Assembly (NCBI GenBank): GCA_026874595.1
Contig: CM049314.1
Coordinates: 66,128,800-66,192,799, forward strand
Direction of reading: 5' to 3'
DNA from: Sipunculus nudus
Lineage: Eukaryota; Annelida; Sipuncula; Golfingiida; Sipunculidae
Length of the DNA: 64,000 nucleotides
The notes under the pieces were generated by a model. That model was not told the origin of the DNA, did no database searches, and worked only from the letters and a program-made list of their open reading frames with translations. The position numbers and the translations under genes were made by a program. Of this stretch, positions 43,418-57,081 are shown piece by piece. Each line of letters starts with the position of its first letter. Position 1 is the stretch's first letter.

Positions 43418-46400
43418 CTGAAAAAAAACATGACGTCATGATTTAAGTTATGACCATCCTTCTGTCACAATTGACCAAACCGTAAACAAGACGTGACCTA
43501 AAACATATTCACTAAATGAATAATCATGAGCAGAGCAGTTGCGAGCAACCGATCAGGTTGTCAATCACCTGGCAAGCGTAAAATTTGCATAAATAGGCGG
43601 AGCTTAAGGGCTGTGGTGCTTAGGTAAATATATCTTTTCTTTGTGATAATAATGATGTCACACTGTTTTATAAAATATGATCTTCCTCTCTGCAATAGAC
43701 CCTGTTGTTAACACAACATTAATAAACATAATAAATTACAGCCTTTCTACATTTTGAAACTGAGAAAAAGATCTATTGATTATAACTAACGACATGTAAG
43801 TTTAGCTATTATGACACAGAAAGTCTGACAGACGGATTATATAATATTAATAATATTTAAACTTGGGGAAAATTGATTCATCTCTGTGTATCGGATGGGT
43901 TTTCGGAAAACCAGATTTGATGAAAATTGACCAGTAGGTCGGGAATTTGGACATATAGACCATCCGCGAAATCAACAATATAATTATAATAGTGACATAA
44001 ATCTAATAAACATGAATTAAATTGCCCTCCATGGCCAGAGATGATATCGTTTTTTTTTTCTGCAATACAAGGGTTGTTCAAACTAAGCCCCGGCATGCAC
44101 ATGGAATTGACTTTGTAGAGTTTTCCCGAGTTAACTCGCGTTTTCATCACGATGATACACGATAAAAATAGCCTCTGCAGTCATGACTCTAGATTACCAT
44201 TTTCTTGGATAGAGACTATTAATAGGTCCGCCGGGCTTGACGTGGCATCAATCAATATTTAGATATTTTAAAGGTATTTATCTTTTTAATCTCTACTTTC
44301 ATCTTTGATTCTGGACTTTAGTGGTTCAACCCTTCCTATTCTGTCACCTTTTCTATTTATGAAAGAGCACTGGAGCGGAGATTCGAGACCCCCTTAACCA
44401 GCCATCTTTGTAGGAGCTTACGTTTCTTTGACGTGGCGCGCAGAGAGTTTCGATTAAACTCCAAGCACAGAAGTGGGATATTTATGAATATTAATACTCA
44501 GACTAACGAGAGCTCCTCTGAACTTCCGGCATATACTTACCACGACGTAATAAGCACGGGGTTTGGCGCCATTTTTCCTCTTTCCTCCCCAAGGATCAAG
44601 AACCCAATCCGGAAGGTAGGTGAAGTACTTCCGGTGTTTGACCAAGGCTGGACCCCAGTAAACGGTCGGTGTCGTCAAGGACTTGATGCGCTACAACAGA
44701 TAAATTCTCTGTAAGAAAGGTGTGTGGATGGTCCTTGTTTCAGAAGGAGGGATGCAGGGTTACATATCTCCCTTACCTTTTTAGAGGTGGATGATTAAAT
44801 ACCTTTTGCCACCTTCACCTTTTTTAATGAATTAAACACCTAAAGGTACATAATCAGTAACAATATCATGCCTATTCCTTATCACATTTTTAGTTCAGTT
44901 TTGCTTTATACAAAAGTTTCCAAGCAAAACCATCCCAGCATATAGTGTCACTTCCTCACTGTTTATCACCTTGGTATGGTTCTGTGTGCTGGTAAACACA
45001 TCCCACGTGTGTCTGTTTACCATAACAAGGCCACGTGACCGAAAAATTAGTTGTGAGCCGCAACATGTGGTGTTTCATCTAGCGAGAACATGTATTACAT
45101 TTTAGGGCCATGTCAGTAAGGAATCTCCTGATTGACACGTGTTGTTGCTTCACGATGCTCACGGCTTACGCGCTGTTTATGGGACACCTGTGGTTGCGCT
45201 CAGTCCACTGTTAATAACAACCGTTTACAGGAGTAAGCCAACGGGTTCAAGGCAGTATTTTTTAATGCAGTTACAGATTTACTTTAAAGGAGAGAAGAAA
45301 TTTTTCGTGTTAATTCAATTTATTTGTGATTAGGCCCCTGTACTTTTAAATCTGAATTTCATTCCGTCAATAAGTTTGAGTCTCTGAAAAGGTGGACTAT
45401 AGTCAAAGTCCGGACTCGAGTTCTTCAGCACTGCAGAGAAAGTGTTTTGAGTTCAAGTACAGCTAACAGATCAAGTAGAAAAAAAGTCGTAAACTGACAT
45501 TGAACTTAAGCTTTTGGCATAAGATCAGCAAATGAACGAAAGGAAGACAGAGGAATACATTTTGAGGCAGCGATGTAGGACTCGAGTCCGGATTTGGACT
45601 CACGTTCGGACACGACTGAACTTCTTTAAGGACCGACTCGGACTTGGACTCGAGGTCCTGGACTCGGACTTAGACTTGAGGTCCTGGACTCGGACTTGGA
45701 CTCGAAGTCCTGGACTCGGACTTGGACTCGAGGTTCTGGACTCGGACTTGGACTCGAGGTCCTGGACTTGGACTTGGACTCGAGGTCCTGGACTCGGACT
45801 CGAGGTCCAGGACTCGGACTTGGACTCGAGGTCCTGGACTCGGACTTGGGCTCGAGGTCCTGAAGAAATCAATCCGAGTCCATCTCGAGTCCATTAGAAA
45901 AGAAAACTTTGTAAGAAATTGTATAAAGATTGTACATATGTATGGATGAACTACCAACAGAATATTGCAACATACATACAAGTTTTAGCTCTGCACCAGG
46001 GGTTAAATGTAATAAAACATTCAAGTAAAGGGCACCTGTTAACCAAAAAATAAATTTGCATGATTATCTGAAATATCCTGTTTAAATTTTCATTAAGAAG
46101 ATTTGTACAAAACCGGACTCGATTTCCAAATGACTCGGACTCGAAGAAGGACTTGGACAGTAACCTCATGGACTCGGACTTGGACCGAAGGGGCCTGGAC
46201 TCGGATTTGCACTAGGACTCGTATGATGTGGACTCGACTAGATTAATATTATGAAGGAGAACACCTGAGTATGAACAGGGACATCCAGGATTTCCCCCTG
46301 TGTATAACTATGGCGACATCTAGTGGCGAGGAATTATGTTATGATGAAGAAGATAGAATGACTTCAGCAAGAACTTTCAAAATTAAAATAAAGCGCTGGG

Positions 46401-49400
46401 TACTAGTCTACTGACCGTGTTGATGTATTTATGTCTCACCTGTCTGAGGGTGCCCTTGGCTAAGTAGAGTTTGTAGGCCGCGGTGACAATGATCTGGGCC
46501 ATAACGCTCATGGACAGGAGCCAGCCCAAAGCGTTAGCCCACTCCGGGTACACGTACCACTCGTCCTTCAGGGGCTTAAATAACGCCCACTCATAAATCG
46601 TCATACTCTGAAACATATTTATAAATAATATGATGGTATGAAAATGCTCCTGTTCAACGTGTATTTAAAGGTACTGAGTCATTTGCATCAACGTGTACAT
46701 CGGATTCCACTGTTTGTTCATATCGGCTAAAAAATGATTCCCAGCGAAACCACAGGCTCAGTTTCTAATTTTGTATGTGTGTGTTTTTTTATGTTTAAAA
46801 ATACAATCCAAGTTTGTATGTATACTATATAAGGACAGCGTGATTGATGGTACGATAATGCGCACGAGCACGAAAAACAATGTACTTAGACTGAGTCAAC
46901 AGTAACTTACTCTCCTCACGAAGCGGTTATAAACTCCAGTCGTCCCAGACAGTCTTTTGAGTAACCGCTGCTTTCTATGCCAAGGATCTCTGTGCAGAAA
47001 CACCAGGGTGCGCACAGAGCACAAATTTGTCAAATGACCACTGATATTGCATTGTGCATCCAGCCCAAATTTAAAAAAGATGTTGTGATATAAGATTTTA
47101 GGCCTAACAGTTACAATTTGTGTTTTGTCTGACTGTCCTGGTGCTCAAAACATGTTATCGACAAAAATTTGCCCAAGAATTCCCTGGATATAATATGAGG
47201 AGAATCTAGGGCTTACGGATTCAGTTTGGGCACATCTGATTTTCCACGGTGCTTAGATTGTAATTTTTCCCCTACAGCTCACAGAATATAGGTCACGGTG
47301 ACCTAATTTCTTATTTCCAAGGACATTTGCACAGGACCTCCCATAATGTCACTTCAGAAGATTGTAGGCTAAATGGATACAAGTTGTGCCCCGTTTGACT
47401 ATCTGAGTGCTCAAAATCACGTAGTTGACCAGAAGCTCCAAGAAAATTAACGTCGAGTCTGCTTCATTTGAAGGTCTCAAAACAGATTAAAAATGCGTAA
47501 AATAAGAAAAAATACAAGTGGCGCCTGCAGTCTTCAGGAATTGATGAAATGATATTTGATTAATATGTATGGAAAGAATCGTAGCAATCAATGCATTAGT
47601 TATTCAGATATTGGAGCTTTAGTACCAATTTTTTAATTATTCTTTGGGGTATTTACGAGCCCCATAGCTCAGAGAATATAGATCACAGTGACCTCATTCC
47701 ATGTTTCCATGGAGATTTTTCATGGTCCTCTATTGGTTTCAGTTAGAAGTTTCTAGGTCCAGCGGTTACGATTTGTGGCCTGCTAACGGACGGACGGACA
47801 GACAGACAGACGGACAAGGTGTGATCGTTATATCTCAGAAGACTTTCAATCAGCTGAGCTAAAAAAAGGTTTTTACACCCGTCATAGGGGCATTTTCGAA
47901 AAATGCAGTACATGAGTGAGTAAACAGAAAAAGTCGGAATTCCCATAAAATCTACAAATAAGACTGGCTTTAACCGTATTTATTTCCAGGTTAAGACCAG
48001 TGTCTGTAAATCAGCTCCACGAATACCAATTGCCATACGTGAAATGACCAAGAAATGCGTTCGTGTCTAGGTGTAACAGCTTACCACCAGTCCTATTGGA
48101 GTACATATGTTCCAGCAGAAGAACCAATACCAGGAACACGGACCCCAGGGAACACACCAACACGCTCGGTGACCTAGCATGACCTCTATGTCTGCCCGAA
48201 GTCGTTTGACGCCTGAAGCATAATTATCAAATTATAGTCAGAAAACCACAAAACCTCCGCCATGACAGGGACAAAAGAATTATTCGCATGTCACAATGCG
48301 ATATGATCATTTGATTAAAAAAATATATCATGGTGATTCAGATTACCTCTAAAATTGAATGATTTGTTCCTACAGTGTTTTAAGAAAAATTTCTCGTCGA
48401 GATCTGTTTCGTATACATTGTTCAGTTATTTTTACACCCATGATCTGATGACGTCGAGGTTACATCAAGTTAATATCAATAAACATCTGGATACATGCAT
48501 CGGTAGACTCCGGTAGGCATCGTTTAAGATCGGAAGAACAACTAGGTCCATACGATTTTCTCCAAATGTTTTGGGATATCTCCAGATGTCTCTCGATCTT
48601 ACGCTGATGTCTCTCTCGATTGTTACTGTTTGATCCCGATATTTCCTCATTTTCTCGATTTAATGATCTTTCGAATCCACTTTTTGTTTGCTTTTTAAAG
48701 TCATCCGATGTGTCAAATGGGGGTGGGGTGCGTTTTCGTAACATCACAACTCGACAGGACACGTATTGTTCAATTACGTCTTTGTCTGAGCACGTCTTAC
48801 GAGGTCAGTTATTTTATTTTTCTACACATTGGTATTTCTAAAATCATTAGGCCGAACAAATATAGTGCATATATTTGATGATCGTTAAACTGTTAATGTA
48901 AAGTCATAACATAGAAGATTTATAATGATATAATTTCTAGTTGTTCTATTTATACTATATTTGTTTGTTAATGATTTGCAACAACAGACTGACCGTAGAT
49001 GAAGACAACACAAAGGGTTTCCATGGAGGCGAGGAAGATGACATTCCAGCTTCCCACGTAATGTTCAAGCAGCTTCAGTCCGTATGCACCGCCCTGCATC
49101 AAATAAAGATATAAACATACACTGTAGGAAAATAATTAGTAAGTGAAGTGAACATTCACAGGGCGTAGCCGGTACCCGCATTATTATGGATAGTTTTGTC
49201 CCTCTGTCATAATTAAGAGAGTCTTTCGTGCTGTCAGAACATGCAATATCGAAATATGCTCTGGAATTATCGATGAGGAAACAATGTATTCATTTTAGGA
49301 CTCTGTGCCGCTTTCATACTTGGTGTCGCTTCAAATAAACCAGACCAGCCGACGAATATGTTTGTTTACTTTCTATCAAGACCTTTTCAGATTTCGTTTT

Positions 49401-52400
49401 GATAACCATTGTTATACTGGTACATATCTCTGCATGTTTCTTTCAGATTTGACTACATAGAGGAATGTCTCGTGTCTCATATACAATTGACAGCTAGGTC
49501 GTGTGACGCAAAAGAAATCATTGAGACCACCATGGAGATCGGATTTACCGAAACGGTTTTGTTTGTATAAGTGTTTTTTTAATTCCTCACTCCTAATATT
49601 AGCCTAATATTATTTAAGAATTTCGGTGTTAATTAATTTTGCTGTGATAGTCTACATGACCATCCAAGAGCAGTTTTCGGAAACTCAGTCATAATCCAAA
49701 GTGGAAAAATATGTCCAATTGATCAAATCCTCACCAACTTATGTTTCACGACAAATACATGTGTTTATGTGGTAATGTGTGCGTCTGTATATATGTGTGT
49801 GCATGCGTGGTACTGTATTTATTTTTTATGACATCATGTGTGCTTACATGAGTGTTTTCAAAAAGCTGTGAGCGTGCATCCCTGCGTTAGGCTTAGCTTC
49901 CGTGCTCTCCGCCACGTAAATGCAAATAGCCTGCGTCCTAGCCGTGACAACCCGACTCAGTAGGCAATCGGATAATAAGGCTGGTAAGCCTACTCGTGTC
50001 GTGATACTAGTAATATGGAGGAATGTATCGCAATGGTCTTGCATCTGGTTGCTGAAACACTGTCTTCATGGACACGGGTCATTTCCTGTGTCGCCTGCAA
50101 GTTGCCTGCGTCCTGTAACCCGTGCGAGCCATGCTTGTGTTCATGCGGTCATAAAATCAACAAACATGCCGAAGGGTTTACCAATGTACTGGGTTAAACA
50201 GGAACTTTTCTCACTCATATTTGGTATTATTAAACAGTACACAAAAAATGCTAACGAATGGTCTGGTTTATGTTGATTGACAGTGAACCTGTAGCCCATG
50301 AAGCGTTGTCAGAAATGACGAAAATATTTGCATCTTCATAAGGCCTTATAATGCGATCCTCAGACGTAGATGTCATGACACTCTGGCGCTAGTAATCTGG
50401 TCGTAATGCCAGAGGGTCAATATTACGCTACCTGCGTCCATGACTTTTCGATTTAGCGTGTTCTTGCTCATGCGTTTTCATGCGTGTGTGTGCGTGTATG
50501 CATGTGTGCGTCCTTTTTCTCACATCTGAGCAGAACAAAAGACCGACGAGGAAACACGCCGTGCACGTCAGGATCAACATCCGGAAGTTGTACTTCCGGA
50601 GGCCTGGGAAAAGGTCACAGAGTGCAGTCACGGTGGACTCGATGGTGACAAACTGAAACAAAAAATGTGTGATAATTCGAATCAACAAACTTAAACCTGC
50701 AAAATTGTGGATGCTATGTGAAGGGCATTGCTGTGATAGATTTTCTTTTGTTCTGCGGCAACTATCGTGTCTGACGGGGCAGTACAGAACTGCTTAACTG
50801 CTTAACTGTTACTATTTGAAACCAGCAGTTACTCTTCTTCCATTTTCTCTCATCTCCTGGCACTACAAATTTATACCATAGATATATTTAGTAAATACCT
50901 TGCCTTACGAACACCTCGATTTTACGACCACCTCAGAATAATTACCAATTGTTCAGGGTCCTGATAGACGCCACCTTGAATATGCGACTTACCACGGTAT
51001 CCACGGAGATTAGGACGATCATTAGATAGAACAAGATCACCCACACGTGAGGCACATAGATGTAATTGGTTGCCATGGCTGCCGGGTACGATACAAACAG
51101 CAACTGGGTATCTGTAAGATTCCATGGTAACATATACGTATATGTGACTTACATATGCATCGATTCACGTGTTAGAGTGACCTGTTTCCATGCTCTAAGA
51201 CTTATTTTATAAGGTTCATACTTAGGCCTTCCAAAATAAATTGATAGAGGCCTGCGAATCATGATGCAAGTCATAATAGAACACATATTCTAAGGATCGG
51301 ATACAAATATTTGCTGTGTGGTTGTATTTGACATCGGAGGTCGTGTTTTGTTTGTTAAAAATGAAGAAAAATGTTGTGACACAAAAATTAATAACACTTA
51401 TTAACTCCTCTCTTATCTGTGACACTGATTCACACGAAACGGTCAAGCCGTTATGACGGACGCAGAAACAAACTTTCCGAGTAAAACCAGTCTCATTATT
51501 TATAACGGCTGCATGAATACACAAAAGTCAACAGTGAATGTAATATTTTGTTATTCTCCCCAACAGAATAACGTCACTTCATGTCTTATCTCGGAAAAAT
51601 CCCAGTTCGACAAGCAGATAAAAATTAAAAAGGCTTGGTAGAAATGGCGTGAGCATCTGCATATACTAGAATTAAGGCGAACCCAGTAGCTTGTACTGCC
51701 ACCCAAACGTCTCTAGTTTAGTAAACATCGACGTTTAGGTGGCAGGCTGCCACTAGTGGTTGCCCACATATTCGAGAAGATAATTATCGCGATTTCCATT
51801 TTTCATTGTTTCGCGAGCGTTTCATTTTTGCGATCTCACCATTAGGTAACATATAATTTGATTAAATAGTATAAAAAAGGAAGTGTCTAATCCATAAACC
51901 AATAATTTGTTTGTATAACCTAAACAATTTCACTCACTTGAATGTGTAAGAGCCTCGAAGGAGAGACCGGTGGATTTAGAGAGTTGAGCAAGGTACGGGT
52001 AGACCACGAACCCACCGAGGAGACTAGTACATGCAGCGACACCTGCCAGTATCATGGCGTCACTAATATGAAAAACAAAATCCTCGAATCAGGTATTAAA
52101 AGTATTTTAAATAAAACAAATATTTTTATTCATATGGTAACATTTCAGAATTATCTTTATTGCAACTTCAGTTGTAATACCGTATTTACCATATATATGA
52201 AATATATATAAAAGATTAAAAGATTAAATGTTTATCTCCAAATATAATAATATGTCAAAATTTTGTATGGTTTCGAAATTCATGAAATAGATGTATTAAG
52301 ATATTAGAAATAAACATTAAAAAGAAAATCCCAGTTAGATGAATAATTAGAAAACACCAAGATTGGTGTTTTCTAATTGAGTGCGTTTGTGTATGAGAGC

Positions 52401-53421
52401 GAATTACAAAATTCCAGTGTGCAAGTATGTGCGTGCTTGTGTCTGTGAGTATGTGTGGACGCCTGAGCGTTTGTAATTCCTGATGCCGCTGACGATAAGT
52501 CCTTATATGGCGAATCCTCTGATAAGGCGTACTGCTGACTAAACGTCCTTATATGGCGAACCCTCTGATAAGACGTACTATACTGACCGAAAATCCTTAT
52601 ATGGCGAACCCTCTGATAATTAAGGCGTTTTGCATATTAAAAGTCGTTATATGGCGGACTGACATCATGACATTCATAACAGAACACCCAAGCAAAGGGT
52701 CGGATCAAAATATTTGCTGTTTTGCAGTAGCCTATTTGACAACAAAGACTTATGTGGTCGTGTTTTATTTGCTAAATAATGATGAAAATGTTGCTACACA
52801 GATATTCTCCCAACAGAATAATGTCACCTTATGGGATAATGAGAGTTCGACAAGCAAATGAAAATGATAAAGCACTGTTAGAAATGGCCTGCACATCTAC
52901 TTATACTGGAATTGATCCGAACCTTATAGCTTGTACTGCCACCTCAACGTCTTCAGTTAAATAAAATGGACAACTGGGTGGCAGGCTGCCGCTAGACGAA
53001 TTGATACACACAAAACAAGAACTTGTGTTAAAATCACAGCTGCCCGTAAGCACTAATCAGTCTAATTGAAACAAAAAATAATTAATTGGTAGGTTACATC
53101 AGGAACTGATAGTAGTCAATAACAGGAGCAACCGCATCAGGACTTACATGTTTACGGGTGTTTGAAACTTACGTGAAGAAATCGTGGTGGAATCTATTGT
53201 GCGAGGCCAAAAAGATCATAGCGCCGTAAGCGCCCCCTAGTGAGAAGTGGACATTACTAGCGGCTGCTCGCCAGGGCGCGGCAGTCTTCAGTTTGTCAAA
53301 GTCAACGTTTCCTAAATAAGCAGCTACGCCAGACCCGTCCTTGTCTGTCAGCAGTCCCTGTACCAGCAGGATGATCAGCAGAGGATAGGGGAATATAACG
53401 GTGAAGTACAGCACCTGAAAT

Positions 53422-53467
<46 letters not shown>

Positions 53468-56414
53468 TTATAAATAACAATTATGATGATAATGATAACA
53501 ATATATAATAGTTATAATAATTATAATAATAAAATAATATTAATACATTATAATAATAATAAAAATAAGAAGAAGAAATGTAAATAATGATGATGGTATT
53601 AATAATAACAAAAATACTAACTATATGATAGTTAGAAGAAGAAGATCATTGACAAAGACAGATTGACATAGTCATGTTACACATAAGGAATTTTTTGTTT
53701 CCAATCAAAAGAATTTTGGGAAAAAAGCATACTTTGACGAGTGACTTGATGCCACGGAAGTTGACAAAGAGAATAATCAACCATGTCAGAGAATACGCGA
53801 CACTCAGCTCCCAGTTGAGGCCTCCAAGGTCCCCAACTCCCGTGCTGCGAGACTTACCCGAGATGTACGTACTGGAAAATACAATATAAAATATTCAATA
53901 TAATGTTTACAAGTCTACTTAAAAGGGCCTATACCCATATCAGGTATGATATTTATACATTTGGTAGAGTGCTTTTTCCTTAAAATATTAAGGGATCTGC
54001 CGATATTTCGTTTTAAACCGTTTGCCTTCTGTCGTACATAAGTGAAAAAAAGCTTGCACTCGGCGCGTTCTATTGTGCAATAACACAGAACGATACCAGG
54101 TACATTGTGAACGTACAGCGCAATTTTACCAATCAAGGTTATCTGGTGTTAATTTTGTCTTTTTTCGTTCATGTTTCTTCTTCTTAAGATTTGTCACGCA
54201 TGGGTAGGACAGGACCTCTGATCACGCAGTCTTGTTATGGTAAACGGACACAATGTGACCGTGTTTACCCACAAACACAACCGTAACAACGTATAAGACA
54301 AGTGCATTAGAGAGAGTAGGTCCGTGTGCCGCGATAGTTCTGTTTGGGAATTGATGTTGCCCTGTATGTCTGTTCGTCTGTCTGTTGGTTTGTCGTCCCT
54401 TACGTTTCCGTTTACGGATGATCAATAAACTAAGTGTAATCCGATTTTCTTCAACTTTGGTACTGTGGTTCCCCTTGCAGTAGTCTAGATAGGATTGCTT
54501 TTTGATAGCACCAACTATGCTGACGGTCTTTCTAGGAGCCAACAAATTATGCCAATCAAACATATGTTTCCAGATAATATTTTCTAGAAGGAACCATGGT
54601 TCTAGATGGACCCAAGTGGGTTCCTTCAAGGACCATCAGGAACAATTTGCTCTTATAGTGAAGGAGATTGCAGTGAAGGAATCCGCAGAAAATCGTGTAA
54701 TTTAGATTTTTTAGACCTATGTGAGACCTGCTTAAAGTAAGCTATTCACCAGTCTTATTTGAAAAATGCTACCACTGCGAACATATAAAAGAATTTTAGG
54801 ATATTCCTGTTGCGAAAGGTTCTTATAACGCCCCCGTGACGGGGGCATGAGCTTGTTTATCAGTTAGTAAACAGCTATACGTGTGCCAATCTTAACAAAC
54901 AGAAAAACCATGTACTGAAGTTGAATTGTCACTATGTCACTTATCGTTGGGAATATATGAAGCGACGAATATTTTGTTATTTTTAAAACTCGCCTAATCT
55001 CCAGCTAGATGCTGGATGTGTTTTGATATCGAACATTTTAGCAGGGCCCAAAAATGCTATAAACACGTTGATATAAACAACATAAACAGCCTATGTAACG
55101 CCTCACGGCTTATTTTTATAAAAGGTCCATTGGGCTATCTTTATTTAAAGGACCGAATCACCTGTAAAGCATGTTGAATTAACAAGAAATAAAGCTCATT
55201 CACTTTGAAATAAATTTGTTCCTGCCAAAATTTTGCCATGAAATCGGTTGCGTACTCCTGTAAACGAGTTAAAACACTGGACCGGGCACCATCACAGGCG
55301 TCAATATAAACACAGCGCGCAGGTCTGAGTGCATGACCCCGGTCAAAACATTTGTCAACCAAGAGAGGCTCTGTCTGCCTTGCCATAAACAATGTAATAA
55401 ATGTTCCCGCTGGCTGAAACATCGTTCGTTGCGGCTCACAATCGGATCTTCGGTCACGCGGTCTTGTTATGGTAAACAGACACACGTGGACTGTGTTTAC
55501 GAACACGCATGGTAATAACAAGGAGTTAAACAGCCGTACGCGAAGTACACAGACTATGTGCTTGGATAGTTTTGCTGGAAAAGTGTTTTTATAAAGCAAA
55601 AGTTAATTTATAGTGTGAAAGAATAGGTATAATATTGCTCCTGATTATTTCCCTTTAATATACTTCACAATCCACACGCAGTGGGTATTCACTACAGTCG
55701 TTAAAGATCTCCTTTTAATCGCTGTTTTGTAGAGCAAGATTCTCCGGGTCTCACCACCAGGGTGAAACAGCTGTAATCAAACCTTTGAGAGTGTGGTATC
55801 GCATGGTGCATCCAGCTCAAAGTAATAAATCCAAACCATGCTCTCGATGGTCTCATTCTTGGCTTCTGTGCCAGCCTTGATGTTGAGACCCAACAATCTT
55901 GCTTAACAAAGCAGTCGTTGAAATGAAAGAAATCTGGATCGGCTGCAGCAAGGGGTGTAAATATACATGTACTTCAGATATCGGTATGGGCTCCTTTAAC
56001 CAAAAATTTGTCAGAGAAACAAAACTCCAAACTTACTGTAGATACTCCTGGCTTGACAGGTTGTAGTGCACGCCGTGTCCCTCGGCGAGTTTATCGTTCC
56101 ATATCCCATGGAACTTGTGTGTGGACGTGTTGTAACACATCCCGTCCGTTAGATTCCTCTCTATACCATGGTCCGAACAGTTCGGTTTATTCGTGACATC
56201 AAGGCAATCTTATATAATAATAATAAAATATAATAATAATAATAATTATAATTATTATAAAAATAATAATAATTTTCTAATAGTAGTTGTATAAGTAGTA
56301 GAACATGTAATAACAGTAGTAATAATAATAAAAATAATTATAATAACAATATACCACTTCTACCACTGCTACTACTAATACTACTAATAATAATACTAAA
56401 AAATAATAATAATA

Positions 56415-56454
<40 letters not shown>

Positions 56455-56990
56455 TAGTAACAATAATAATAGATATAGCAACAACAATAAGAATATAAAC
56501 TCTACTACAAATAATAATAAACCTTATGAAACTAATACTAATACTACTGTTTCTACTAATAATCATAGTAATTAAGCAGGGCTTGCTGGATTTCACTTCT
56601 AGGCGGCTCGCACAAGGCCAAGGCTGAAATCTGACCATTGGGGCGGGGTATCGCAGCTTTCAAACCTAGAGTTGGCTGAACAAGGCGTGTCTCGTTGGTC
56701 TGATCGCAATGTGCCAGCCGCCTTGTAGTGAAATCAAGCAAAGTAAATTGGGAAAGACAGAACCGAATTCAGATTTAAGATTTAAAGTAAGCCGTAATAA
56801 TCCAGAAGTTACATGATAATGTCACATTACTCACAAGGGGTGTTGAAGTCGTGGTCACAGCTGAGCCAGGGGAGATTATGGCCAAGCGACGCCACCGTGA
56901 CGCCTATGTAGATGAGCGCCTTGGCTGGGTACATGTTGTAAAATAGTGTCGTCATCAGCTTCGTCCAGCACATGGCGTACCCTATCCCTG

Positions 56991-57081
<91 letters not shown>

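Noticed and set aside
45532-45981. Frames rich in Ser, Arg, Asp, Leu and Gly repeats
   Set aside because: Translation of a 26-bp minisatellite. The peptide pattern rotates each unit because 26 is not divisible by three.
54222-54629. 135-codon minus-strand frame
   Set aside because: Overlaps a fragment of the 45/55-kb dispersed repeat and a low-complexity GACA-type stretch. No domain.
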